64,000 bases of DNA, from the NCBI GenBank assembly GCA_021793215.1, contig JAJYTE010000006.1, forward strand, positions 34,069 through 98,068. The letters run 5' to 3'. The notes under the pieces are model-generated. The model searched no databases, was not told the DNA's origin, and saw nothing but the letters and a program-made list of their open reading frames with translations. Both the position numbers and the translations under genes were made by a program. Origin of the DNA: Bacillota bacterium (GTDB taxonomy: Bacteria > Bacillota > Sulfobacillia > JAJZYS01 > JAJYTV01). Numbering within the stretch: the first letter of the stretch is position 1; each line of letters begins with the position of its first letter. Shown here piece by piece: positions 16,808-25,441 of this stretch.

Positions 16808-16863
16808 TGGTACACTTAGATTCTGGGTCCGCCTCCCGCCCCTTGCGGGGGCCGCCCAGAATC
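16808..16863 (+). promoter_or_regulatory. Promoter and stem-loop leader of typA
   Basis: TGGTACACT (16808-16816) is an extended -10 element. A 9-bp stem (16819-16827 with 16855-16863) enclosing a second GC-rich stem (16835-16839 with 16845-16849) follows and would sit at the 5' end of the mRNA. It has no T-tract. It may protect the mRNA or influence translation from the unusual start codon downstream; this is inference. Confidence 0.45.
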
Positions 16864-16901
16864 GCCGCGGAACCGAACGGCCTACGACTGGAGGACGAAC
16901 C

Positions 16902-18776
16902 CTGAGCCAGACATCCGCGCAGGGCCTGCCGCAAGGCGGAGCCCGCAGGGACGACATCCGCAACATCGCAATCATCGCGCATGTGGACCACGGAAAGACG
17001 ACGCTCGTCGACGCGATGCTGCGTCAGAGCGGGGTCTTCCGCGAGAACCAGCAGGTTTCCGAGCGCATCCTCGACCGCAATGAGCTCGAGCGCGAGCGCG
17101 GGATCACCATCCTCGCGAAGAACACCGCGGTCGTCTTCCGTCAGCACACGATCAACATCGTAGACACACCGGGCCACGCCGACTTCAGCGGCGAGGTGGA
17201 GCGCATCCTCAGCATGGTCGACGGCGCCCTGCTCGTGGTGGACGCCGTCGAGGGGCCCATGCCACAGACGCGGTACGTACTGCGCAAGGCGCTTGAGGTG
17301 GGCCTAAGGCCGATCGTCTTCGTGAACAAGATCGACCGCGCCGAGGCCGACCCCGAGCATGCCCTTGACGGCGTGATCGACCTCTTCATCGCGCTCGGCG
17401 CGGGCGAGGACCAGTTGGACTTCCCGGTCCTTTACGGCTCCGGGCGCGCCGGTACGGCGACCCGGGACTGGCGGGAACCGGGTCAGGACCTCCTGCCGCT
17501 CTTCGAGACGATCCTCGGCACCGTTCCGCCGCCCGAGGCGTTGCAAGGCGATCTGCAGATGATGGTCTCGTCGCTCGACTACGACGACTACCTCGGCCGC
17601 ATCGCGCTTGGGCGCATCCGGAGGGGTGAGGTGACGATCGGGCAGTCGGTCACCTGCATCCACCGCGACGGCTCGCGCACGCAAGGCCGCATCGCGAAGC
17701 TGTTCGTCTACCAGGGCCTCGAGCGCGCGGCAGTCGAGTCGGTGGGCGCCGGCCAGATCGCGGCCGTCTCCGGCCTCGCGAACATCTTCGTCGGGGAGAC
17801 GATCGCCGGAGGCGAAGAGCCCGAGGCGCTGCCGGTGATGACAGTCGACGAGCCCACGCTGACGATGACCTTCCGCGTCAACGACTCACCTTTCTCCGGG
17901 CGCGAGGGCAAGTTCGTCACCTCCCGCCACCTGCGGGAGCGGCTCGCGCGCGAACTGGAGCGCAACGTCGCGCTCCGCGTCGAGGACACGGACAGCCCCG
18001 ACGCCTTCGTCGTCGCGGGGCGCGGCGAGCTGCACCTCTCGATCCTGATCGAGACGATGCGGCGCGAGGGGTTCGAGTTGGCCGTTTCCCGACCGGAGGT
18101 GATCCTCCGCGGCGCGGGCGCCGCCATGGAGGAACCCTTTGAGGAACTGCTCGTCGACGTACCAGAGGCGCACATCGGCGCCGTGATGGAAGGCGTCGGC
18201 CGGCGCCGCGGCGAGCTTCTGGACATGGAGAACGTGGGTGGGGAGGGGCGCAGGCTGCGCTTCCGCATCCCGTCGCGCGGCCTGATCGGCTACCGAGGCG
18301 AGTTCCTCACCGCCACCAAGGGCTACGGCACGATGCACCACGTGTTCGCCGGCTACGGCCCGGCCGAGCCGCCGCCACCCGGACGCAACCGCGGCAGCCT
18401 GGTGGCGTCCGAGACAGGAGAGGCGACCGCCTACGCCCTCGACCAGCTCGCGGACCGCGGTACGTTCTTCATCGGTCCGAGCGCACCCGTCTACCACGGC
18501 ATGGTGGTCGGGGAACACACGCGCGAGCGCGACCTCGACCTGAACGTGTGCAAGCGCAAGCACGTCACGAACGTGCGCAACGCGACGGCGGAGGAGGCCA
18601 TCCGGCTGCAGTCGCCGCGGGTTTTGAGCCTCGAGGACGCCCTCGAGTACCTGGGGGACGACGAACTGCTCGAAGTGACGCCGCACTCGCTGCGCATCCG
18701 CAAGGCAGTGCTGGACTACGAGGAGCGTAAGAAGATCCAGAAGGTGAAGTCCAAGGCGGAGGAAGCAGGCCGCTAG
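16902..18776 (+). CDS. typA: Ribosome-associated GTPase TypA/BipA
   Basis: A translational GTPase of 624 aa that acts in ribosome assembly and stress adaptation. G1 is [10 protein letters not shown], switch I includes [11 protein letters not shown]3 is DTPGHADF, and G4 is NKID; EF-G-like domains and the BipA C-terminal domain ([26 protein letters not shown]) follow. The homologous region begins upstream of GTG 16983, and no ATG, GTG or TTG is available there. CTG 16902 lies 6 nt after GGAGGA and is the likely start, which is rare for bacteria. Starting at GTG 16983 would delete the N-terminal strand of the G domain. Confidence 0.93.
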   Translation: MSQTSAQGLPQGGARRDDIRNIAIIAHVDHGKTTLVDAMLRQSGVFRENQQVSERILDRNELERERGITILAKNTAVVFRQHTINIVDTPGHADFSGEVERILSMVDGALLVVDAVEGPMPQTRYVLRKALEVGLRPIVFVNKIDRAEADPEHALDGVIDLFIALGAGEDQLDFPVLYGSGRAGTATRDWREPGQDLLPLFETILGTVPPPEALQGDLQMMVSSLDYDDYLGRIALGRIRRGEVTIGQSVTCIHRDGSRTQGRIAKLFVYQGLERAAVESVGAGQIAAVSGLANIFVGETIAGGEEPEALPVMTVDEPTLTMTFRVNDSPFSGREGKFVTSRHLRERLARELERNVALRVEDTDSPDAFVVAGRGELHLSILIETMRREGFELAVSRPEVILRGAGAAMEEPFEELLVDVPEAHIGAVMEGVGRRRGELLDMENVGGEGRRLRFRIPSRGLIGYRGEFLTATKGYGTMHHVFAGYGPAEPPPPGRNRGSLVASETGEATAYALDQLADRGTFFIGPSAPVYHGMVVGEHTRERDLDLNVCKRKHVTNVRNATAEEAIRLQSPRVLSLEDALEYLGDDELLEVTPHSLRIRKAVLDYEERKKIQKVKSKAEEAGR

Positions 18777-18779
18777 CCC

Positions 18780-18808
18780 TTCCACAATATGCCAATATCT
18801 GCTATCCT
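18780..18808 (+). promoter_or_regulatory. Promoter of the Xer-like gene
   Basis: TTCCAC (18780-18785) and TATCCT (18803-18808) are separated by 17 bp, with TG one base before the -10. Transcription would start near 18815, which puts the ATG-like start at 18789 outside the mRNA and supports TTG 18834. Confidence 0.5.
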
Positions 18809-18833
18809 TCGACGACAGGGGAGGGTAGCAGAT

Positions 18834-19649
18834 TTGCTATACCAAGATGCCGTCGAGTTGGCGCTTGCCGACCTCGGAGCGCGCAGCCGAAGAACGCAGA
18901 CACTCGCTGCGTACCGCGCCGATCTTCGCCTGTACGGCACGTTCTGCAGCGAGTGTTGCGGCGCGCCACGGGATGGCCTGACCCTGAGGGAGTGCGCCGA
19001 CATCGGAGTCTCGCGGTACCTCAGGTACCTGCGCGCCGAGCGGCGAAACGCGCCGGCTACGATTGCGCGCCGCCTCGCCGCCGTCCGGGCGCTCTACCGC
19101 GCCGTCTGGCATGCGGCGGGGCTCTCACGCGACCCCTCGCGCGAAGTGGAGTACCCGGGCGGTCCACGCCGCTGCATCACCGGCCTGCGCCTGCAGGAGG
19201 CGCAGCGCCTGGTGCGCGCAGCGACCGCCGCCAGCCGAACTCCGCGGAGGGACGCCCTGATGCTTCTGCTCCTCGTCTCGAACGGCCTGACGCTCGCAGA
19301 GCTCACCGCCCTCGACTGCGGCGACGTCGATGGCCAACGCCGCCTGCTGCACGTCCGCGGGCGGCCCCAGGCTGAGCGCACTGTGCCGCTCTCGCGTGAC
19401 GCGGCGCGGCTTCTGCGCCCCCAGATCACCGGCAGAGCAGCGGGGGCGCCACTATGGTGCAACCGCAGGGGCGGCCGCCTCTCACCCCGGGGCGTGCAGT
19501 ACGTCTGCGCGCGGGCCGCTCGGCGCGCCCGGCTGGACCGGGCCGTCTCCGTGCAGGCGCTGCGCGTGACGGCCCTGCAGTTGATGCGATCGGCCGGCGC
19601 GTCGGACGAGACAATCCGTGAACTCCTCGGTCTACGCCGCTCCGGCTGA
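18834..19649 (+). CDS. Degenerate tyrosine recombinase (XerC/D-like), probably inactive
   Basis: The 271-aa product has the SAM-like N-terminal domain of Xer recombinases (TLAAYRADLRLYGTF ... RYLRYLRAERRNAPATIARRLAAVRALY) and most of the catalytic domain. The usual catalytic positions are changed: GLR becomes GLT in SNGLTLAELTALDCGDVD, the H-x-x-R-H region reads QALRVT so both His are missing, and the protein stops at LLGLRRSG before the nucleophilic Tyr. TTG 18834 has GGGGAGGG 8 nt upstream and a promoter before it. The frame is otherwise intact, so it may be a domesticated DNA-binding protein rather than a decaying pseudogene. Confidence 0.75.
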   Translation: MLYQDAVELALADLGARSRRTQTLAAYRADLRLYGTFCSECCGAPRDGLTLRECADIGVSRYLRYLRAERRNAPATIARRLAAVRALYRAVWHAAGLSRDPSREVEYPGGPRRCITGLRLQEAQRLVRAATAASRTPRRDALMLLLLVSNGLTLAELTALDCGDVDGQRRLLHVRGRPQAERTVPLSRDAARLLRPQITGRAAGAPLWCNRRGGRLSPRGVQYVCARAARRARLDRAVSVQALRVTALQLMRSAGASDETIRELLGLRRSG

Positions 19650-19686
19650 ACGCCATTGTGGGCATGCTCTGCCGTGGAGGTGTCGC

Positions 19687-20517
19687 ATGCTCGCGGTCGC
19701 CCTACTCATCGCGCAGGCGGCGGCCCCCGCGCCGCCGCCCGCATGTTCCGGTCTCGCAGTGCTGCTCGGGCTGGACGCGGACCGGGCGGACGTGCCGCTC
19801 GGCGACGTGAAGATATCGGACGTGCGGCGAGCAGCCGACACGATCATCCTGGTGCGCAGTTGCAAGGGCGGGGTGCACGCGCTATGGATCCCGCGCGAGA
19901 CTGTGCTCCACCTGCCCGGGGGGCGTCCTGTGGAAGCGGGCCGCGCGCTCCAGCAAGACGGGGTCGAGGGCCTGGACGCGGCGCTCGCCGCGACGCTCGG
20001 CGCGCGCCCAGACTTCCACGCGCTCCTGGACCTTCGCGGGTTCGCAACGCTCGTCGACGCGGTCGGTGGCGTGGCATGGCCAGGGGGTGGCGCGCAGGGG
20101 CTGCCGCGGTGCGCGCGGCGCATCGATGGGCGGGAGATCACGCGCTACGTGCGCGCCCGCCCAGGGGACACCGCGTCAGACCTGCGGCGCATCCGCCGCC
20201 AGATGCTCCTCGTGCAGGCGTTCGCCGACAGCTTGCCGCGCACGGGCGTCACCCGCATGGCGCGCGCTACCGTCGCGCTGCCAAAGGTGGGGAAGACCGA
20301 CCTCGGGGTGGTCTCCAGCGCCCGCATGACCCTGCGCATCGCGCGCGAACCCCTGCAGTGCGCGACGCTGCCCGGGCGGGCGGGCGGCCGCGACTACCGT
20401 CCGGCGCCCGGGGCTCTCTCGTTCGCCCGGCACTTCCTCGGCATCTCAGCGTGGAAGCCGGATCGCGGCCGTCGTGCCGCGGCCGGGCTCCGAGGAGAGT
20501 TCAAGGCCACCGCCTAG
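19687..20517 (+). CDS. LytR-CpsA-Psr-like cell envelope protein
   Basis: A 276-aa protein beginning with a hydrophobic segment (MLAVALLIAQAAAPAP) that acts as signal peptide or anchor. The LCP-like core includes DTIILVRS, FHALLDLRGFATLVDAVGGV and YVRARPGDTASDLRRIRRQ. LCP proteins transfer glycopolymers from lipid carriers to peptidoglycan. The family's N-terminal part is short here and the acidic/arginine positions are only partly matched, so the activity is uncertain. GGAGGT precedes ATG 19687. The 3' end overlaps the convergent kinase gene by 72 nt. Confidence 0.7.
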   Translation: MLAVALLIAQAAAPAPPPACSGLAVLLGLDADRADVPLGDVKISDVRRAADTIILVRSCKGGVHALWIPRETVLHLPGGRPVEAGRALQQDGVEGLDAALAATLGARPDFHALLDLRGFATLVDAVGGVAWPGGGAQGLPRCARRIDGREITRYVRARPGDTASDLRRIRRQMLLVQAFADSLPRTGVTRMARATVALPKVGKTDLGVVSSARMTLRIAREPLQCATLPGRAGGRDYRPAPGALSFARHFLGISAWKPDRGRRAAAGLRGEFKATA

Positions 20518-21783
20518 CGCCTCGGCAAGCGTCTTCGCGATGGCCAAGCCGAGGCCCGAACCGGACTTGCCTCGCCCGGCGCGACCGCGGAAGAAGCGGC
20601 TCGTGACGTACGGGAGTTCGTCCGCTGCGATGCCCGGCCCGCTGTCGCTGACGTAGAGCTGCAAGGAGGCGGCGTCGGCGACGCATCCCAAGGCGACGCG
20701 TCCGCCACTCGGGGTGTAGTGCAAGGCGTTCTCCAGTACAGCCCAGAAGGCCCTCTCCAGGAGCTGCGGGTCGGTCGAGACAGTCTTCGCCTGGATCTCC
20801 TCGACGTCGATCTCCAGACCTGGGGCGAGGGCTCGCGCGTCCTCGACCATCTGCTCGAGCCAAGGGCCGAGCGCAAGCGGTCGGCCGGCAGGGCGCTCGC
20901 TCCTCGCCGACTCGAGGGCGAGCAGATCGTTCGTCAGGCGCGTCATGCCGCCGATCGCCTGCTGGATCGCGCGCACGGACTCTCCGGCCTCCGCAGTGTC
21001 TAGCCGGCCCTGCTCCGCGAGCAGGTTCGCGTTGCCCTGCACGATCTGCAGGGGAGTGCGCAGCTGGTGCGCCGCTTCCGCCAGCATCGCGCGGTCGCGC
21101 TGACGCTGGGCCTCGAGGTCTCCGATCAGGCCGTTCAGCACGCGCCCGAGGCGGCTGATCTCGTCGTCCGCCGCCGAGAGTTCCGGCAGGCGCGCGCCTG
21201 CGGCGGCGCTCCGCAGTTCGGACGCGGCGCGCGTGAGCCGCTGGACCGGCGAGAGCATGCGGCGCGCCGAGCGATAGCCGAACAGGCCGCCGGCGGCGGC
21301 CGCCGCCAGACCGATCGTCAGGGCTCCGGCCAGTAGGTCGCGCAGAAGAACGAGGTACGGGGTCAGCGGGAGGTCGAGCACAACGGTGAGGTTCAGGTGC
21401 GTGCGCTCCACGCGCAGGCGCGGATTCGCGCCGAGGAAGAACGTGGCGCTGCGCGGGCCGGACGGCGCGCGCTGCTCCGTGTTCGGCGACTGCTGGATCA
21501 GCTCGCCGTTGCGGTAGATCCAGATCCTCGGATCGCTGGGCGAGCGGTCGGCGGCGAGCGTCAGGTCGGTCACATTGGTAGGCCCGACGGAACTGAGGGT
21601 GTCGAGGATCAGACCGGCGGTCGAGCGCGCCGTCGCGACCGTCGCCGTGAACTGGTGGACAGCCGTGTAGACGGTCAGCAGCAGTGCCGCGGCGATGACG
21701 AGTCCTGCGGTGGTGAGCCCCGCCTGCGTCGCGAGGCGCCGGCTCAGGCTGACGGGTGGGCGCGTCCGCCGGGGGCGGCGCAT
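20446..21783 (-). CDS. Two-component sensor histidine kinase
   Basis: A 445-aa membrane kinase. A transmembrane helix near residues 20-45, an extracellular sensor region, a second helix (LLAGALTIGLAAAAAGG), a HAMP domain, the phospho-acceptor His in AEAAHQLRTPLQIV, and an HATPase domain with N-box ENALHYTPSGG, G1 DSGPGIAADE and G2 GSGLGLAIAKTL. It resembles OmpR-linked EnvZ/BaeS-type kinases. The ATG overlaps the response regulator stop by one base (TGATG). The signal is unknown. Confidence 0.92.
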   Translation of the reverse strand: MRRPRRTRPPVSLSRRLATQAGLTTAGLVIAAALLLTVYTAVHQFTATVATARSTAGLILDTLSSVGPTNVTDLTLAADRSPSDPRIWIYRNGELIQQSPNTEQRAPSGPRSATFFLGANPRLRVERTHLNLTVVLDLPLTPYLVLLRDLLAGALTIGLAAAAAGGLFGYRSARRMLSPVQRLTRAASELRSAAAGARLPELSAADDEISRLGRVLNGLIGDLEAQRQRDRAMLAEAAHQLRTPLQIVQGNANLLAEQGRLDTAEAGESVRAIQQAIGGMTRLTNDLLALESARSERPAGRPLALGPWLEQMVEDARALAPGLEIDVEEIQAKTVSTDPQLLERAFWAVLENALHYTPSGGRVALGCVADAASLQLYVSDSGPGIAADELPYVTSRFFRGRAGRGKSGSGLGLAIAKTLAEALGGGLELSSEPGRGTTAAIRLPR

Positions 21784-22511
21784 CACTCCCCGTGGACCGC
21801 CTCGCCGCTCGCGTCGCACTCCGCCGCGCGCAGGCGGTAGCCGACGCCGCGCACTGTCTCGATCATTCGCGGAGCGCCGGCGGCCGTGAGTTTCTGGCGA
21901 AGGTAGCCGATGTACACGTCGACGATGTTGCTCTGTCCGCCGTAGTGGAAGCCCCAGACGCGCTCGAGCAGCATGTCGCGCGTCAGCGCCGTGTCCTGGT
22001 TCAGCGCAAGGCAGCGCAGGAGCTCGAACTCGCGCCGGGTGAGGGTGAGCATTGTGCCACCGTACGAAGCCTCCCAGCGCAGCGCGTCGACGTGCAGGCC
22101 CGCGACGTCCACGACCGCCTGTTGGGGCACGTCCGTGGCATGGCTGCGACGCAGCAGCGCCCGAAGTCGAGCGACGAGTTCGGCGATGGCGAACGGTTTT
22201 ACGAGGTAGTCGTCGGCGCCCGCGTCGAGCCCCTCCACGCGCTCCGGCAAGCTGCCGCGGGCGGTCAGGATGAGGATCGGCACGGGCGAGAGTGAACGCA
22301 GGGCCCGACAGACCTCAATGCCATCGATGTCCGGCAGCGAGAGGTCGAGGATGACGGCTTCAAAGCCGCCGTTGGCCGCGGCGCTCAGGCCGCCGTGTCC
22401 GGTGGGCTGGGTTTCAAGTGTGAATCCTGCGTGCCGCAGTTCGATGTCGACGAGGCGCGCTACGGCGGCGTCGTCCTCGACCAGGAGGATGCGGGAGGTC
22501 GGTGCTGACAT
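21783..22511 (-). CDS. OmpR/PhoB-family response regulator
   Basis: The 242-aa product has a receiver domain (acidic pocket VEDD, phospho-acceptor Asp in ILDLSLPDIDG, Thr in LTARG, Lys in DYLVKPF) and a winged-helix output domain (TLTRREFELLRCLALNQD ... DVYIGYLRQKL ... VRGVGYRL). It is the first gene of the pair, with the cognate kinase coupled behind it. The gene upstream is divergent and encodes a membrane-anchored protein that may be a target; this is inferred from position only. Confidence 0.94.
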   Translation of the reverse strand: MSAPTSRILLVEDDAAVARLVDIELRHAGFTLETQPTGHGGLSAAANGGFEAVILDLSLPDIDGIEVCRALRSLSPVPILILTARGSLPERVEGLDAGADDYLVKPFAIAELVARLRALLRRSHATDVPQQAVVDVAGLHVDALRWEASYGGTMLTLTRREFELLRCLALNQDTALTRDMLLERVWGFHYGGQSNIVDVYIGYLRQKLTAAGAPRMIETVRGVGYRLRAAECDASGEAVHGE

Positions 22512-22639
22512 AGAGGGACCTCGCTTCGCGGCGCCGCGGGGCGCGAAAGATTGTGCGGAGGTCTTCTCTTTCGGGCCCCTGCATCCCTGCCCGTCCCGTA
22601 TGGGAGGCTTCGGAAAGGAGGAGTGCGAATAGACGCTGC

Positions 22640-23173
22640 ATGGCAAGGAATGACCCTGGCGGCCGTAGCCGCCTGCGCCAGATGCTCTGGATCGTGCTGG
22701 CCGTCGGGCTGTTCTCGGTGCTCTTCCTCCATCACCAGGGGGGAAGAATGCAGCGCGCCTTCTCGGCCTTCGGGCAGCCCGGATACGTCGTGCCGCGCGC
22801 CCAGGTGGCATCACTGCGCCAGGGCGCACCGTACCTGCGCGTGCCGCGCAGCCTCGGCGGATTGCCGCTCAACGAGGCCCTGACGCATCCGGCAGGTATC
22901 GCGGGACACTCGAGCTTCATCGAGATCCTCTACGGCAGCGCCTCGGGAGCCTACCTCGACCTGGCGCAATCTGACATCGCGTTGGAGATCGGGCAACGCG
23001 GTCACGCGGCCACCGTGTCTTCACTGCGCGTCCGCGAGGGAGTGGCGCAGCTCGGCGGGAAGCGCCGCAGGTTCGCCGCCGGAAGAGTCGGTTCAACCTA
23101 CTTCCTTCTGGTCGGACCAGTGGGCAGCCACCAATTCGCGCCGGCCCTCGGCGAACTCTCCCGCCTTCGCTAA
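22640..23173 (+). CDS. Membrane-anchored protein of unknown function
   Basis: The 177-aa product has a basic N-terminus (MARNDPGGRSRLRQ) and one hydrophobic helix (MLWIVLAVGLFSVLFL), followed by about 140 residues predicted outside the cytoplasm. That part is beta-rich with no Cys and no motif I recognise (PAGIAGHSSFIEILYGS, ATVSSLRVREGVAQLGGKRRRFAAG). The ATG has no close ribosome-binding site; AAGGAGGAG lies 17 nt upstream. It is divergent from the two-component pair and ends 4 nt inside the convergent ROK gene. Confidence 0.65.
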   Translation: MARNDPGGRSRLRQMLWIVLAVGLFSVLFLHHQGGRMQRAFSAFGQPGYVVPRAQVASLRQGAPYLRVPRSLGGLPLNEALTHPAGIAGHSSFIEILYGSASGAYLDLAQSDIALEIGQRGHAATVSSLRVREGVAQLGGKRRRFAAGRVGSTYFLLVGPVGSHQFAPALGELSRLR

Positions 23174-24063
23174 CGCGCGTGTGCGCGGGCGTAGTAGGCA
23201 GCGCCCACCAAGGGCGCAGGGCCGCCAAGCTTCGCCTGCACGATCGGCAGCGGAAGGTTCGCCTTCCACGCCCTGCGGTGCAGCGTGCGCTCGAGCGAGG
23301 GAAGCAGGAGATCCATCGACTGCGAGAGGGACCCGCCCGTGATCACCGCCTGCGGGTTCGCGACCTGCGCCCAGGCGGCGCAAGCCACACCGAGCGCGCT
23401 GCCCGCGCGGCTGAAGACGCGACGGGCCGCGCGCTCTCCGCTGCGGGCCCGCTGTGCGATCTCGGCGCCGTGGATCTCCTCGCCTGTTTCGGCGGCGTAG
23501 ATGCGCGCGATCGCAGTGCCCGACGCGATCGCCTCGACGCAGCCGCGTCGGCCGCATCCGCACCTCGGGCCGCGCACGTCGACGGTCAGGTGGCCAATCT
23601 CGCCCGCGGCGCCGTCCGTGCCCGTCAATGGCTCCCCGTCGATGATCAAACCACCGCCGACGCCCGTCCCCAGCGTCAGGTAAGCGAAGGAGTCGAGTCC
23701 CTGCCCGGCGCCCGCGGCGAATTCCCCGAGGCCGCCCAACAGCGCGTCGCGCTGCGCGACGCCCGGTACCGCGAGCGCCAGGAGACCCAAAAGTTCGTCG
23801 ATGCGGCGCCCGGCCCACGCGGGATGAAGGTTCGGCGCGTGCAGGAGTACGCCGTGCGCGATCGGGCCGGGCAACGACAGACCAACCGCGCGCACGTCGC
23901 GCATGCTCTCCCGTGCGACGGTGCGCAGCGCTTCGCCGACCTTCGGCAGACTCTCCTCCGGCGACTTCCCATCGGTTGCGATCGAGTCCTCTGCGATGAT
24001 CCGCGTCCCGTCCACGATGGCGTAAGCGATCTTGGTGCCGCCCACGTCGATGGCGTACTCCAA
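23170..24063 (-). CDS. ROK-family sugar kinase (glucokinase-like)
   Basis: A 297-aa ROK protein. The ATP-binding DVGGTK is at the N-terminus, LTLGTGVGGGLI and GEIGH-LTV follow, the zinc-binding motif is CGCGRRGCVE, and a second phosphate-binding region is VITGGSLSQS. No DNA-binding domain is present, so this is a kinase rather than a repressor. Glucose is the usual substrate, but other hexoses or N-acetyl sugars are possible. TTG 24063 is preceded by GAGGAGG. Confidence 0.88.
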   Translation of the reverse strand: MEYAIDVGGTKIAYAIVDGTRIIAEDSIATDGKSPEESLPKVGEALRTVARESMRDVRAVGLSLPGPIAHGVLLHAPNLHPAWAGRRIDELLGLLALAVPGVAQRDALLGGLGEFAAGAGQGLDSFAYLTLGTGVGGGLIIDGEPLTGTDGAAGEIGHLTVDVRGPRCGCGRRGCVEAIASGTAIARIYAAETGEEIHGAEIAQRARSGERAARRVFSRAGSALGVACAAWAQVANPQAVITGGSLSQSMDLLLPSLERTLHRRAWKANLPLPIVQAKLGGPAPLVGAAYYARAHAR

Positions 24064-24165
24064 GTGTAAAACCTCCTCGGCGATGGGTGCCTTCGCGCAC
24101 TTGGCGCCGCATCCCTGCCCGCAACGCGTAGGCGCGGATTGGAGAGCCTAGCTCTCGAGGAGGGG

Positions 24166-24396
24166 ATGGACCTGCAGCAGGTGACGGTCCGATGCACGGT
24201 CGACAACTGCTACTACTGGCGCGACGGCAACGTCTGCTCTGCGAACGAGATCCTGGTGACGAGTGACTCCGTCGGCAAGCGTTACCCGGAGGACGTGGAC
24301 GTGCAGCATCTCTCGACAGTCCTGCGCGACGTCGGGGAGACCCCGGCGCAGACCTGCCAGGAGACGTGCTGCAAGACGTTCCGCGCCTGGAAGTAG
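24166..24396 (+). CDS. DUF1540 Cys-rich small protein
   Basis: A 76-aa protein with a conserved CTVDNCYYW motif, an internal C after DGNV, and a terminal C-x3-CC (CQETCCKTF), the pattern of the DUF1540 family found mainly in spore-forming and related Gram-positive bacteria. The cysteines probably bind a metal. ATG 24166 is placed 2 nt after GAGGAGGGG; an in-frame TTG lies at 24139. Function unknown. Confidence 0.75.
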   Translation: MDLQQVTVRCTVDNCYYWRDGNVCSANEILVTSDSVGKRYPEDVDVQHLSTVLRDVGETPAQTCQETCCKTFRAWK

Positions 24397-24415
24397 TCTT
24401 CCCAGCCGATGACCG

Positions 24416-25441
24416 TCAGAGGGCGCGCGCCGCGCGAGGACGCGCGCCCTCGGCGCGCCCGAGCAGGGACGAGAGGAGGGTGCCCATGGCGTCCTGCTCC
24501 GCGAGGAAGGCGTCGTGCCCCATCCGCGTCTTGAGCGTAAGGTGCTCGCCGGGCACACTTTGCGCGCGCAAGGCGCCGTCGAGCAGGGCGACGTCGTCGG
24601 CCGGGAAGAGCCAGTCGTCGCTGATGCTGATGAGATCGACGCGCGCGCCGTCGCGGACGTGCCGATCCCAGTGGAACCGGGCCATCGCCCGCGACAGAAC
24701 GAGGTAGCTCCAGGCCGAGAAGCGCTCGGCGAGGCGGTTCCCATGGTGGTCGAGCCACGTCTCGAGGGCGAAGGCGCGCGGCTTTGCTTCCTCTTGCGCC
24801 TTCTGTCGGCCAAACCGCTCCCCGAAGTGACGGTCGGAGCGGTACGTGCTCATGGCGACGGCGCGGGCGGCGCGCAGGCCACCAGCCGGATCGCCGTGCG
24901 AGATCCCGAGTTCAAGCGCGAGGTGCTGCGCGTGACAGAGCGCGATCTGCAGCGGGGGCAGGCGGTCGCTTGCACCGATCGCGACGACCTGGCGGGCGGG
25001 GATGTCGCGCTCCTTCGCCCAGCAGAGCGCCTGCAGGCCGCCAAGCGACCCGCCGACGACGAGACGCAGGCGCCGCACGCCGAGCGACTGCAGGAGCCGT
25101 TCCTGGGCCCTGACCATATCCTCCACGGTGACCTGCGGGAACGGAGTGCCGTCGGGGGCATTTCCCTCGTCGTCGGGACCCGTGCTGCCGTAGCAGCCCC
25201 CGAGTACGTTGCTCGCGATCACGAATTGCTGCGACGTGTCGATCGCCCGTCCGGGGCCGACGACGCCGTCCCACCAGCCCGCGCGGCCACCCGACGCGGC
25301 AGCGTGCGCGTCGCCCGTCAAGGCGTGGCAGACGAGGATCGCCTCCTCGCTGGGCGTCCCCCAGGTTTCGTAGGCGATCTCCGTCGCGCGCAGGGCGCCT
25401 CCCCCCGAGAGGGGGAGGTCCCCGATGCGCACGGTCGACAT
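24416..25441 (-). CDS. metX: Homoserine O-acetyltransferase
   Basis: MetX acylates homoserine for methionine synthesis by direct sulfhydrylation. The 341-aa alpha/beta-hydrolase has the nucleophile elbow GGSLGG (VVGGSLGGLQALCWAKE), the N-terminal HALTGDAHAA segment, and the late Asp and His (ISDDWLFP, GHDAFL). ATG 25441 shares one base with the metY stop (TGATG). Together with metY it is under the SAM-I riboswitch. Whether the donor is acetyl- or succinyl-CoA cannot be told from the motif alone. A GC-rich hairpin lies over the last codons. Confidence 0.92.
   Translation of the reverse strand: MSTVRIGDLPLSGGGALRATEIAYETWGTPSEEAILVCHALTGDAHAAASGGRAGWWDGVVGPGRAIDTSQQFVIASNVLGGCYGSTGPDDEGNAPDGTPFPQVTVEDMVRAQERLLQSLGVRRLRLVVGGSLGGLQALCWAKERDIPARQVVAIGASDRLPPLQIALCHAQHLALELGISHGDPAGGLRAARAVAMSTYRSDRHFGERFGRQKAQEEAKPRAFALETWLDHHGNRLAERFSAWSYLVLSRAMARFHWDRHVRDGARVDLISISDDWLFPADDVALLDGALRAQSVPGEHLTLKTRMGHDAFLAEQDAMGTLLSSLLGRAEGARPRAARAL

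Noticed and set aside
19647..19650. UGA at the end of the Xer-like gene as a possible Sec codon
   Set aside because: Reading through gives only the shadow frame of the LCP gene with no homology, and no CxxC context.
24418..24453. GC hairpin near the metX stop as terminator
   Set aside because: It lies inside the coding end of metX (GAGGGCGCGCG with CGCGCGCCCTC) and has no T-tract; may be only composition.
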